Assembly (NCBI GenBank): GCA_030847615.1
Contig: JAUMIR010000014.1
Span: 15,972,501 to 16,036,500, forward strand
DNA length: 64,000 nucleotides
Source of the DNA: Gambelia wislizenii
Lineage: Eukaryota; Chordata; Lepidosauria; Squamata; Crotaphytidae
Reading direction: 5' to 3'
Program-made: the position numbers and the translations under genes
Notes under the pieces: model-generated
The model's database searches: none
What the model was told of the DNA's origin: nothing
The model's input: only the letters and a program-made list of their open reading frames with translations
Part shown: piece after piece, positions 43,322-53,009 of the stretch
How positions within the stretch are numbered: position 1 is the first letter of the stretch
How the letters are laid out: each line of letters starts with the position of its first letter

Positions 43322-44860
43322 GGTATGTACGTTTTCATTCTCGTGCCGGGATGGAGACAGGCGAGGGGCAGGTGAGGAAATTGCAAGACGGGAACACTTT
43401 TTTTGTTCCCTTCTGAAAATCTCCATAGATACAGATTTAGATATAGATATATACTATTTTATGTTCTGAAAGTAACAAAACAAAATATTTTTTGAATGTG
43501 TAAAGGGTGTTAATACTGCATTTTTCCATTTTTCCAAACTGAGGAAGAGTGAACATTTTCTCAAAAACTCTAGAAATTTTACACGCCTATAAGCAGTGTT
43601 ATCAACCATGTCTACAATCTTACTGCAGAGAGACTCTACACCTTTCTAATCATCCTTCTCTGAGTGGGTGCAACAGACTCTTAGCTTTTCTTCAGAAAGT
43701 GAACGCAGAAGACCTGTCAGAGTAACCCACTCCAAACTGCACTCTGCCTTGTAATCAGGAGGGGCTGCCTCCCACAATTTGAGGCTCAAAAACCTTCCCC
43801 AGCCACCCGCCTCCATTGTTCTATCTCCCCATCTGGCACTGAGTAATCAGGCCTCCGCAATGGACAGCAAACGGAAAAAGTCAAGAACATGCAAGCAATA
43901 TTTATCCAGAACAGCTCATATCTTAATAACAGGGCTGTGAAGTGGTGGTGATGGTGGTAGTAATAATAATTCTGCTAAGGTTCTGGTCCTCAGACTTCAA
44001 AATTGGGGGTTGGTTGGGTCACTGTGTGTTCTTTCTTGTCTAGGTGCATCTACATGCATAGTGGTGGTTCTCTATGGAATGCCTTCATTGTCACCCAAAA
44101 AGTAATTTCTAGAAGGGTCAATTTACCTTCCTGTGGAAGTTCCATTATTGAGATGCCACTAACGAAAAGGCCCTATAACACATTCTAGCCTAGATGGGGT
44201 GGACAAGATGTCCCCTCCAGCCATATCTCTGCCCCGCACTCTGCTATCAAAAGTTTTGCTGCTGCCAAAATCACAGTGATCTTGTCTGGGACATATCAGC
44301 TGGAATCCTCATATGCAGCTGGAAGTCAACCTTACACCTGTGTTTTGCTGTGGTCGTTACAGAGGTTGTATTCTCTTCCTCCCTCCACAACAAACAAAGC
44401 CCCCTGGACCAAGAGCTCCTGCATCCCCTCTCCCTGCCATTCTGTGTTTGGAGGAGGGGTATTGAGGATACATCTGGCTATGTCCCTGTAGCCAGAGGCA
44501 AAATGATTGCATCATCTACTGAGACTTCTGGAGGATCCCAGTGGACCACAGTGGAGAATGTATAATTTTGTGTCTGGTTACCGGACATAGCCAGATGCTT
44601 CCTATAATTCTATGATTCTGTCTTGATGGGAAGGCAATCCTGTTGTGCTGAACTCTTGCCTCCTCCCTTAAAAATGGTGGCGCCAAGATGGATGAAGAAT
44701 ACCTGCAGGAGCAGGCAGCTTGTTCATTTTCCCATTTTGGCCTGGATTCCTTAGGATCTTTGATTCTACTAACTTCTTTGGAGGGAAGAACAGGCTTCCT
44801 GGGTTTTTAGATAGGATATGTGTTTCCCTGGGTGATGTTGGAAAAGCTATCTTTTTGGCT
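43322..44860. other. No gene recognised (intron of GPSM1-like gene)
   Basis: A 123-codon frame at 44194-44565 has no family signature or splice support. The rest is unassigned. Confidence 0.4.
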
Positions 44861-44864
44861 AAAT

Positions 44865-45066
44865 TCACACTACAGAATAATCCAGTTTGAAACTGGATTA
44901 TTTGCTATGCCTCCTTCCTACTGAATCCTGGGACCTGTAGTTTTAAAGGTCTGTAGCCTTATGTGCCAAAGAGTGCTGTTGCCTCACTAAACTACAAATC
45001 CCCAGGATTCCATAGGAAGGAGACATGGCAAATAATCCAGTTATCTGTGTAGTGTGGATTTGCCCT
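44865..45066 (+). mobile_element. F-family palindromic MITE, complete
   Basis: Ends AAATTCACACTACAGAATAAT and GTGTAGTGTGGATTTGCCC; AATAATCCAG and ACTACAAATCCCCAGGATTCC lie in the arms. An extra local palindrome, AATCCAGTTTGAAACTGGATT, is near the left end. Confidence 0.65.
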
Positions 45067-45471
45067 TTGTCTCTGGTCTCAGATGGGACCCTTGTCCTTT
45101 GTCAACCAATGCATCTTCCTCTGCGAAATGGCCTGCTAGCCATCCTTGAATCAACACTACAAGACACCAGCTGGGTAACTCTACTGTTACAAGTCATATC
45201 TGTACAACACCCCTGCCAAGATGTGCAGGTGTATTTTCTATAGTGGATTCCTCTTGACTGTCTGGTTTAGTACAGTAAGGGATAGCTGAGAAGGCCTCTG
45301 GTCAAATTATATACTTAGCACCCATAGTGAACTCTACTATCTGCCATCACCAAGTTAGCTAACAAAACTAATTAAACGACTGGAATACAGCCAGACCCCC
45401 GTATACGTGGAACCAATATCCACAGTGTCAGTTAACCACAGGACACAAAATAGGGGACACATAACATAGAG

Positions 45472-46022
45472 GACCCATCTATATGAGGGGAAAAAGAACA
45501 GAGTACCTTGTCGTAATGGCATTTCGGAGCACCGTGTCTTAATGGTGATTTTGGCCCCAGAAGCTTTGCATGCCAGGTGGCAGCTGTGAGTGATTTACTT
45601 GCGTTAGGTCTTTGCTGCTGCCAAACTTGTTTTAAAAATTGTCTAAGGTGCACTGGAGCGATAGAGTGATTTTTCGCATTAAAAGGCTAGCAAAACAAAC
45701 AAAAAAACCCCCACCCCATTTAGTGATCGCTCGCTAAGGCAAAAATCCAACATGGCGGCAGTGGGTGCTTGCCTTGTTAGCAAGACCCACCTCCCGTGCG
45801 TGCCCAGCCAATCAGCTTTGCACTTCCTCTCGTATGGGGAAGCGAGTCAAAGCGAATCACTTGTCCTAACAAGCAGGAATGCACACCCCCTTGCTGTTCT
45901 TTAAAAACTACGGGAAAAGCTGCCCCTTCCCTCAAATAGTGTGGATTGATGCAAAATCCCATTTAGACAATTAGGATTTCCAGCAAATTCATGAGTGTTA
46001 TTTTGACTGTTTAGACAACCCC
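45472..46022 (-). mobile_element. H MITE nested in T2, AGAG target duplication
   Basis: Ends GACCCATCTATATGAGGG and ACTGTTTAGACAACCCC. AGAG stands on both sides (45468-45471, 46023-46026), and the uninterrupted T2 copy at 6802 has a single CATAGAGTC at this point. Confidence 0.8.
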
Positions 46023-46057
46023 AGAGTCACGCTGGAAAATGCCTCCTCTCTAGGCAT

Positions 46058-46178
46058 TCTATTCTGTCGGGGATGCTTCTATTCTGTCGGGGATGCTTTG
46101 ATTGTGATTTCCTGCGTGGCAGGGGGGGTTGGACTGGATGGCCCTCGTGGTCTCTTCCAACTCTGCAATTCTATGATT
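46058..46178 (+). mobile_element. CR1 3' tail nested in T2, 20-bp duplication and candidate TSD
   Basis: Only the last ~120 bases of CR1 (CTGTCGGGGATGCTTTG to CAATTCTATGATT). Its first 20 bases are tandemly repeated (46061-46080, 46081-46100). CTAGGCAT flanks it (46050-46057, 46179-46186). Confidence 0.8.
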
Positions 46179-46329
46179 CTAGGCATCTTTTAGTCCTCTA
46201 AGGAAACTCTATGGTATGTTTTTATCAGAAGTCCTTTGTTTTAGTAGGATTCGCTGTTATCTGCAGTTTCTGGTATCCATGGTAAGTCTGAAAACTGAAC
46301 CCCCATGGACACGAGGGTCCAACTGTACT

Positions 46330-46850
46330 CAATATTCACCCCACCCCAGACACGTTTATATCTTGGGTCCAAGATAAATGGCTTGGGTCCAACTTATCTT
46401 TGGAACCGCCTCCTCCCATACAACCCTCCCCACACACTCCGGTCCTCTGGGAGGAACTTGCTTCAGCTACAAAAATCTAGGCTGGCTGCAACCTCCCAGA
46501 GGGCCTTTTCGGTAATCGCCCCCAATTTATGGAATGGCCTGCCGAACGTCAGATGAGCTTAAGTAGCTTTAAAAAAAGCACTAAAGACAGATCTCTTTCG
46601 GCAGGCCTTTCCTGATTAGATCCCGGCCTCAGGAGCTGCGTCTCCTGGCCTTTTTAAATCTTGTGCATATTTGTTTTTAATGTGATTTTAGTTAGATGGT
46701 TTTAATTTTATATTGTTTAATGTCTTTTTATGGGGAAGGGTGGGGGTGGGTGGTGCTTTTAGTTGTTATTACAGTGTTTTAATTGTTGGAAGCCACCCCG
46801 ATTGTTTTTAGCAGAAAGGTGAGGTATAAATAAATCAATAATCATCATCA
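46330..46850 (+). mobile_element. L2-like LINE 3' end
   Basis: Coding remnant YNPPHTLRSSGRNLLQLQ, AATSQRAFSVIAPNLWNGLP, then a stop and continued ALKTDLFRQAF-type text (AGCACTAAAGACAGATCTC). The 3' UTR ends GAGGTATAAATAAATCAATA with an ATC run. The pattern R.LRSS...AFSV.AP.LWN.LP is the C-terminus of L2-clade LINEs. Confidence 0.75.
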
Positions 46851-46859
46851 TCACCATCT

Positions 46860-47515
46860 TTCCCAACATGTGGCCCTGCAGTTGGCAAACAATGCATTAT
46901 AGACAGGAAATGATTGGAGGAGTCCCCTTTCAGCAAGAGCAATGAGCTTAAAGCTTCTGTGACTCAGGTGCAGTGGAAGTCATACAACATCCCTTCTGCC
47001 CACCATTTTAAGAACATTTTTCCAGTGGATTTCAGCTTAAAAAAAAAAAAAAAGAATTTGGGGATGTTGAGGGCCTTTTGGATGGGTGGGTAAATAAACT
47101 GCCATGTTTGCAGGCAGTTTGGGGGTATGTTAGAGATATTTTCAGGCAGAAAGAAAATCACCTAGGAAAAATTACTTTTAATTTGGGGGAGGGCTGGGGG
47201 GACCCTGGAGTGCTTTCAGGGGCCAGAAAAGTGGGACTCCGGGACCACATGTGACTGGGGGTGCATTCTTCCACCCCTGATCTAGACACTGAACTAGATT
47301 CTGCATAATTCGCTGCAGCTTGCAGAAGAATTTTACAATGGGGGGAAACAGACTGCTTTACAATCACCAGCAGAAGAAAGATGGAACCTTATCTAAACAG
47401 GGCAACTTGATTTGATGAAGATGACGATGATGACGTAGCAATAGGGTGTCTGAAGTGGTGTGCTGTATTTCTTGTCTTTTGTTAGTAATCATGTTTTAAA
47501 TGTGTTTTTAATTGT
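46860..47515. other. No gene recognised (intron)
   Basis: A 14-base A run near 47041-47053; no repeat family or exon seen. Confidence 0.4.
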
Positions 47516-48165
47516 TGGCTTGTCTAAATGGTGATAATGCTCCTCTCAGAATTCGAGGAGAATACCTTTTGTCCCAATGGGATCCTACATCATTTCACTG
47601 TATTCAGAAGGAGCGGGGCCCCAAAATGCCATATACTCTGCAGGAAAAGCCTTTGTGGCTTATCCCAAAGTTTTTTAAAAACTGTGATGTAAATGCGCAT
47701 TCTTGCTCATTGGGACAACCAATTCACTTTGCTGTGCTTTCCCAATAATAGCAGAAGTGGAAAGCTGATTGGTTGGAAGTGTGCAGGGGGTGAAGCTTGC
47801 CAGAAAGGTAGTACCCAGAACTGCCATGTTGGATTTTCGCCATAGCAATCGTGCACTGAGGCAATGAAACAGCCTTCCCTCCACTTTTTTTTCTGTTTGT
47901 TTAAGTATGAGGTTGCATTTCCGCACCTTGGATTTGCTTTTTTTAAAAATACTGTTTGGCGGCAGCAATTGGAGAGAATAAAAACACGAGTAATTCACTT
48001 GTACCCACCATTTTGATTTGCAGGTATGCCCATTTGAACATCAAACACAGATAGCTTTGTATACCTATGATCATGAAAAAAAACCCATGGAGACAAATGA
48101 AACCTGCTGCAAATTGGCATCACCGCACACCAATCCACATTTTATTGCCTTGTATAGACAAGCCC
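47516..48165 (+). mobile_element. H MITE, full length
   Basis: Ends TGGCTTGTCTAAATGGTGAT and TTGTATAGACAAGCCC. Good colinearity with 34424-35016 along its length (GGATCCTACATCATTTCAC, GGAAAGCTGATTGGTTGG, CCACCATTTTGATTTGCAGG). Confidence 0.75.
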
Positions 48166-48183
48166 TGTCTTTAACCATGGTTT

Positions 48184-48245
48184 TAATAATAATAATAATA
48201 ATAATAAGTTATGTAATTCTTTTAAAACTTGTATAAAATAAAATG
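48184..48245 (+). mobile_element. L2-like tail, left part (split by Penelope element)
   Basis: (AAT)n at 48185-48208 followed by TATAAAATAAAATG and TTAGCTTAATCTTGT. The tail resumes at 48659 with TTTAAGCTACTGTAAGCTGCC. Confidence 0.55.
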
Positions 48246-48260
48246 TTAGCTTAATCTTGT
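48246..48260 (+). repeat. Target-site duplication, left
   Basis: TTAGCTTAATCTTGT, identical to 48644-48658. Confidence 0.85.
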
Positions 48261-48643
48261 GAAGTTGAAGGCTTTCATGGCTGGCATCCATAGATTTTCC
48301 TTGGTTTTTTTTCCAGGCTGTGAGGCCGTGTTCTGGAAGAGTTTACTTTATAGGACTTTATAGGACCCAGGGACAGGGCGATTTCCAGCAGAATATGGGC
48401 CATCAACCAACCATTAGCCAAACAAATATTAATCCTCCTTGCATTTCTATACCCAGAAACTAACCATTCAAATACACAAATTTATATATACTCGCCAACA
48501 GGGCTTCACAGCATATAAACTCCATATACACTCCTACCCAACCATTATCTGAAGATGCTAGCCACAGATGCAGGCAAAATGTCAAAAAGAAACTCTTCCA
48601 GAACACGGCCTCACAGCCCAGGAAAAAAAACACAAGGAAAATA
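48261..48643 (+). mobile_element. Penelope-like element insertion with inverted 5' piece
   Basis: 48261-48346 is the reverse complement of the family's 3' terminus (GAAGTTGAAGGCTTTCATGG ... CTGGAAGAGTTTAC). 48365-48643 is the same region in forward orientation (CCCAGGGACAGGGCGATTTCC ... CTCTTCCAGAACACGGCC). A 15-bp target duplication flanks the whole unit. No coding part remains. Confidence 0.85.
48549..48583 (+). ncRNA. Hammerhead-ribozyme-like motif in Penelope terminus (copy 3)
   Basis: CTGAAGA (48549-48555), stem II GCTAGC/GCAGGC (48557-48562 with 48570-48575; one T-G wobble, one A-A mismatch), loop CACAGAT, then AAAA and TGTC. The expected GAAA has lost its G through a CpG-type change. 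Confidence 0.45.
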
Positions 48644-48658
48644 TTAGCTTAATCTTGT
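48644..48658 (+). repeat. Target-site duplication, right
   Basis: TTAGCTTAATCTTGT, identical to 48246-48260. Confidence 0.85.
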
Positions 48659-48745
48659 TTTAAGCTACTGTAAGCTGCCTTGGATCTCACCTTAGGAGAA
48701 AGGCAGGGTAAGAAGAAATCAACCAACCAACCAACCAACCCATTT
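48659..48745 (+). mobile_element. L2-like tail, right part
   Basis: TTTAAGCTACTGTAAGCTGCC and GGAGAAAGGCAGGGTAAGAAG, ending in (CAAC)n. Confidence 0.55.
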
Positions 48746-48861
48746 TTTTAATTTTTAAGAGCCACTCTTTCATTAAGAGCATCCAGGGTGATACACAGCA
48801 GTTTAATTAATATAAACAAAAGAGTGAACACAGACCATTTTTCTCTATATATTTTTTTTAC

Positions 48862-48970
48862 CTCTTGGGAGATAGTAAGATGTTTCTCTGCAAAGTGTAA
48901 GGCTTGTTGATGGTTCCCAAGAGAGGTGTAGGCATTTTCCAGACTCCAGCATGCTCTTCCTTCTCCCACC
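48862..48970 (-). CDS. GPSM1: GPSM1/AGS3-like gene, TPR exon D
   Basis: Seen: a 109-bp exon, acceptor TTATTCAG, donor GTAAAA, first base completing the arginine of exon C. It encodes VGEGRACWSLENAYTSLGNH, then QQALHFAEKHLTISQE. Odd: the TPR core normally reads W-S-L-G-N-A-Y, and here the small residue at TPR position 8 (glycine) is glutamate (GAA instead of GGA). That position packs helix A against helix B, so the change is unexpected in so conserved a repeat. The upstream 2.85-kb and downstream 9.95-kb introns are rich in repeats. Frame and splice sites are otherwise intact. A sequencing error is possible. Confidence 0.85.
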
Positions 48971-48971
48971 C

Positions 48972-49920
48972 TGAATAACCCGGAAATTGTAATTATATAG
49001 TCAGTAGTCAGTAGATCATCAACCTATTCCCTGACTTTAACACCAATCACAGAATTCAATGCTGACTTGTGCAGCTAAGACATATGCTAAGGCTGTAGAC
49101 ATCTAGCTGACTAAAACAGAATACATGTTCTAATTATATGGTAGTTTCCAAGTAGCAATGATTGATAATTTCCTTTTCTTTCTCATTCTAATGGATATAA
49201 GAAGGGGAAAAGCAAAACTACGAAACTGTGGTCCCACCCATAAATAGAAAATAGTGTAGGTCAGCAAGAACTTCAGTACCAGTTCATAACATGTAGGGTT
49301 GTGGTTCTCCCTGTCCCACAAAGTTACATTACAAACTGTTTTACACCTCTCTGTTTCAAAGGTAATTGTCTCTTGCTCTGTGAAGCTGGAAGGCTTCTTC
49401 TATTCAAGAAATATAAATTTGAACCATACCCCTTTCTCAACCAGACACAGTTCTTGACGCCGAACATGTCTTTAAAAGAAACGACAACGCAAAAAGAATC
49501 GCAACCCAGAAACATCACCCAAAGGAGACCTTCTGCTGTGCTTTCTGCATCTGGACTTGTTTATCTCGATTGGTCTTTTTAGTCATCAGCGCACTTGCAG
49601 AAAGCACAGGATGAGTCCTTCCTGAATCTTCGTTTGCGAAGAAAAGCCAGAGGTCTCAGGGTCAATTTCAAGGATGTTTAACTTTTTGCTTGTTTGGGAG
49701 AAAAACTGAAAAGGCAAATGGTTCCATAAAATAATTTCTTATAAGACCTGAATATGTTCATCTCTTGCTCTCTAGATGAAATCTTTGTCTCCCTCCAGTG
49801 GCTTCAACCAATTATATATAAGAGTCATTCTTCCTGCCCTCACTTGATTCATGCAGCTTCATGAAGTTCAAGTCCAGAATAAAAGTTCAAGATTAAATTT
49901 GCATGGTAAATTGCTGGCTG
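48972..49920. other. No gene recognised (intron)
   Basis: Open frames around 49300-49600 on both strands have no family signature. Confidence 0.4.
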
Positions 49921-49927
49921 ACACCTG

Positions 49928-49985
49928 GTGCCCTTCCACACTACAGTATTGTAATGGTATGATTCCACTGTAACTGTCATGGCTG
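49928..49985 (+). mobile_element. F-family MITE, left part (split)
   Basis: CCCTTCCACACTACAGTATTG, GATTCCACTGTAACTGTCATGG, GCTGCATCCTATGAG. The other half is at 50745-50855. Confidence 0.6.
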
Positions 49986-49989
49986 CATC

Positions 49990-50165
49990 CTATGAGAGGG
50001 ACATTTTGGACTGAGTTGTTTTAATAGTGTAAATTGTTTGGTTCTATTTCAATTTTTGTATGTCTTTAATTGTATTGTTCTTTTTAAATTGTGAGCTGCT
50101 CTGACTCCCAATTTTGGGAAAACAGTGGGATATGAATGAACGAATTAACAAATAAATATAGCAGC
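49990..50165 (+). mobile_element. L2-like LINE 3' UTR
   Basis: TTTTTAAATTGTGAGCTGCTCTGA and GTGGGATATGAATGAACG with AAATAAATA at the end, the same layout as the tails at 46700-46850 and 63540-63660. Confidence 0.55.
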
Positions 50166-50177
50166 CATAGAATCCCA

Positions 50178-50285
50178 AGACGTAGCTGTGTTAGTCTGGA
50201 ATATCAGTAAGCAAGGGGATCTTGTAGCGCCTTTGAGACTAACTGAAAGAAAGAAGTTATAGCATAAGCATGATGCATGGAGGAA
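50178..50285 (+). repeat. V repeat fragment
   Basis: GTAGCTGTGTTAGTCTGGAAT, CTTGTAGCGCCTTTGAGACT, AAGAAGTTATAGCATAAGC. Confidence 0.5.
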
Positions 50286-50314
50286 ATAGACAATCCCCAA
50301 AATTTATGCCATAG

Positions 50315-50742
50315 TATTTCTACCTCCTATGTGTGGTTATGAAAGCCGGAAAGTGAAGAAAACTAAAAGGAAGAAAGTCAACGCATCTGAAATGTGGTGC
50401 TGGGGGAGATTTCTACAGATCGCATGGGATAAACCAATGGGTCCGAGAGCAAATCAAGCCTGAACAGTCCCTAGGGGCGATGATGACTCACCTGAAGTTG
50501 TTATACTTTGGATATATTATGTATACCATGAGACAATGTGACTCACTGGAATTATTCTTGGTAAAGGCATTAGAAAAAGAGGGACACTGAACTTATAGAT
50601 GGATTGATTCAATCAAGGAAGCCAAGGTTTCCTCGAGTTTGCAAGATTTAAGCAGGACTGTTGATAGCCAGGGCTCTTGGAGATCCCTCATTCATAGGGT
50701 TGCCATAAGTCAAACCTTGTGTTAACAAAACAACAAATTTAG
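50315..50742 (+). mobile_element. RTE/BovB-like LINE 3' end
   Basis: Decayed coding for LCVVMKAG..KKTKRKKVN, EMWCWGRFLQIAWD, EQIKPEQSLGA, LIHRVAISQT, the RTE C-terminal order (C-E-x-W, W-C-W-R-R, L-I-H-x-V-A-x-S). It ends AAAACAACAAATTT. Confidence 0.75.
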
Positions 50743-50744
50743 AA

Positions 50745-50855
50745 TTCCCAGCACTAGTCCCTGACCAAACTACAAGCCCCAGGATTCTATAGGATGTAGC
50801 CAGGACAGTTAAAGTGGAATCATCATGATATGTTTGTGTAGTGTGAAATGGCCCT
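50745..50855 (+). mobile_element. F-family MITE, right part (split)
   Basis: AACTACAAGCCCCAGGATTCT, CAGGACAGTTAAAGTGGAATC and GTGTAGTGTGAAATGGCCC close the element begun at 49928. Confidence 0.6.
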
Positions 50856-50857
50856 AG

Positions 50858-51398
50858 GACTCCTTAGTTAGCAATCCCATCAGGAAGGCAGAGGATTGGC
50901 AGCTAAGAAAAAGCTCTGTGGAAACAGAAGTTGCCATGTTTTGTGGACTTTTTTGAAAAAAGAAGCACTGACATTTTGTAGATTTTTTTTAAATGCCTCT
51001 GTAAGACATTTTAGCCCAAATTGCACAAAACAATTTCCCCACAAATGACATCAATTTTTGGGCAAGCAACTACACCACTGCTTTGTTGCATGGGATTTTT
51101 GAAAGCAGAACAACTAGATGGCTTGGTTGCATCTTTCTGATCAATAATCCCCTCTTTCCTGTCCTTGCAACATATGCAAAAGAAGGAAGGAAACTCCTAG
51201 AAAGAGCCAAGTGCAGTAAAGAGAACTTAATGGGAGGGGGAAAGTTCTCAGTTTTTCACACCTGGACAGGTGGACAATTAAAAAAAATCTCAGGTTGGTT
51301 GCCAGTTTGTCTATGTCAGGAGACTTGCAGGTCACTGAGGATGATAAAACATGCATATTCAGGTTGCTCCTTGTACATGCGGCCAACACGTTTCAAGA
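50858..51398. other. No gene recognised (intron)
   Basis: A 133-codon frame beginning at 51083 runs into the hairpin repeat; no domain seen. Confidence 0.35.
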
Positions 51399-51399
51399 C

Positions 51400-51728
51400 T
51401 TACCATAAATACTTGAAAACACAGCAAACCCCATCGAATCACACTGGAGGACCTAGGAAATGCCTAGAGAGGCTGCCTCTCTAGGCATCTCCAGTGCAAC
51501 TCTATGTTAACTCCTGGCAAAAGTTACCATAGAATTGTGCTTGAGAGCCTAGGAAATGCCTAACGGGCTGCCTCTCTAGGCATCTCCAGCTCGACTCTAT
51601 GGTAACTTCCAGCAGAAGTTAACATAGAGTCGTGCTAGAGGACCTAGGAAATGCCTAGAGAGACCATATTTTTCAGATGACGGATAATTGAATCCACAGG
51701 TACTGGTCCCATGCATACAGGGGTGTGA
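51400..51728 (-). mobile_element. T2-like MITE with amplified hairpin
   Basis: CCTAGGAAATGCCTAG recurs at 51452, 51548 and 51643 (steps 96 and 95 bp). The first unit contains a perfect inverted repeat, ATGCCTAGAGAGG (51460-51472) and CCTCTCTAGGCAT (51476-51488). Confidence 0.75.
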
Positions 51729-51817
51729 CCTGCGCTCTTTAAATCTCTGTCTCCCAGTTATTTCAGAATAACCCTGTCCAGAATAAAATCTTAGCAGAAC
51801 CTCAAGCCTCTTCTTAC

Positions 51818-51973
51818 CTATCCCCCAGCTCCTGGGCAATGGCTAGGTGCTTCAGGTGGTAGTCTATTGCTTTCTCATAGTCTTGGAGGAGGGTGTACGT
51901 GTTTCCAAGGCTGTAGCAAGACTGTGCTTCCACAGCTTGGTCCTTCAGTTGTCTGGAGAGCTGCAGAGTTTTC
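51818..51973 (-). CDS. GPSM1: GPSM1/AGS3-like gene, TPR exon C
   Basis: Seen: a 156-bp exon, acceptor TATTACAG, donor GTAAGA. It begins by completing the lysine codon of exon B, then reads KTLQLSRQLKDQAVEAQ and SCYSLGNTYTLLQDYEKAI, and ends AIAQELGD with an arginine codon split AG|G. It contains a complete TPR unit (SLGNTYTLLQDYEKA). Known: this segment is almost invariant among vertebrate AGS3/LGN proteins, so on its own it does not separate the paralogues. The 2.85-kb intron that follows holds a T2 hairpin repeat, an RTE 3' end and a split F element. The exon was found by reading the reverse strand between two splice sites; it is too short to stand out as an open frame. Confidence 0.87.
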
Positions 51974-52074
51974 CTGTATTAGAACAGAAGTAAATGGCTT
52001 AATGGAAATAAAGGCCAAGGCCTATCTTGCCATTTGTTTAAGAGATCTACCCAGTGACATAGATGGCATAGCCT

Positions 52075-52330
52075 CCAATTGTCCTGATTTGGCATGGACA
52101 CCCGACTAATCCTCTGTCATCTCACTTTTCCAGCTGCTTTCAAAATGTCCCAGTTTCCCTCTCCTCTTCACATTTTCCTTATCCCTTCCATTGCTAAAAA
52201 ACGGAGTTCAAAATGTAAACGTAATCTGCACTCCATTAACTCAGCAGCCGGGGGGGGGGGCAGAGAAGAAAAGGGGATGGAACTTGCCTTTCCCAGTAGG
52301 TTCAGGCAAAAGCAAGCTGCTGCAGCCAGA
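52075..52330 (-). repeat. U repeat
   Basis: Reverse strand: TCCAATTGTCCTGATTTGGCA, TTTTCCAGCTGCTTTCAAAATG, CCCAGTAGGTTCAGGCAAAAG, GCAAGCTGCTGCAGCC. A ten-G run lies near 52251-52260. Confidence 0.6.
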
Positions 52331-52334
52331 TTTA

Positions 52335-52748
52335 GTCTGAGGGCCAGAATCAGTTTAGGAAAAGTTCACATTCTCGTGGTGAACAGGGCCAAAGGCAGAA
52401 AGGTTGGGACCCAAAATACTCCATGTTTTAGCTTAAAGCTCTTACCGCTATTAACCAAGCCTTAGGGAGAGGCATTTTGCCCTTTCAGAATGTGTCAAAA
52501 CATACAAAAGTCAGGAAACTAACAAACAATGGTGTAAGGCGATGATGACAGGGGAATAGCCCTAGAACACAGGAAGGGCAGGTATGGCTTCAGGACTCCA
52601 CGATTCCCATCCCCTTTTTAAAAATACTATCTCAGGAGCTTTAGTAGCTGAGACGTGTGACTGTTTTACCCATCAGTACAGGTTGCATTCTTAAATGTGG
52701 CTTGACTGTTGCACATATTTGCACAAGTTCATATTATTGTAAATTATG
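52335..52748. other. No gene recognised (intron)
   Basis: Nothing assigned. Confidence 0.4.
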
Positions 52749-52751
52749 CTA

Positions 52752-52985
52752 TGAGAGCCAGCGCATGGTAGTGGTTTGACCATTGGACTACGACTATGGA
52801 AACCAGGGTTCAAATCCCTACTTGGCTATGGAAACCCACAAGCAAGTCACACACTCTCTGCCTCAGATGAAGACAAAGATAAATCCCCTTTGAAAAAAAT
52901 CGTCAAGAAAACCCTGTGATAAGTTCACCTTAGGGTGGCCGTAGGTCAGAAATGACTTGAAGGCACACAACAACAACAACTAAGA
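52752..52985 (+). mobile_element. tRNA-derived SINE
   Basis: GCGCATGGTAGTGGTTTGACC, GGGTTCAAATCCC as B box, tail GTCAGAAATGACTTGAAGGC and ACAACAACAAC. Confidence 0.85.
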
Positions 52986-53009
52986 TATGCTATGAGTTAA
53001 GACTTTAAG

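Larger units (their letters stand above)
45386..46327 (+). mobile_element. T2 MITE carrying two nested insertions
   Basis: T2 ends TACAGCCAGACCCCCGTATA and CACGAGGGTCCAACTGTA enclose an H element (45472-46022) and a CR1 tail (46058-46178). Removing both leaves a normal T2 of about 240 bp. Confidence 0.75.

Noticed and set aside
44194..44565. A 123-codon plus-strand frame
   Set aside because: No recognisable domain, no splice-site support and low similarity to anything I know.
51083..51484. A 133-codon plus-strand frame next to exon C
   Set aside because: It is on the opposite strand to the gene, ends in the hairpin repeat and has no domain.
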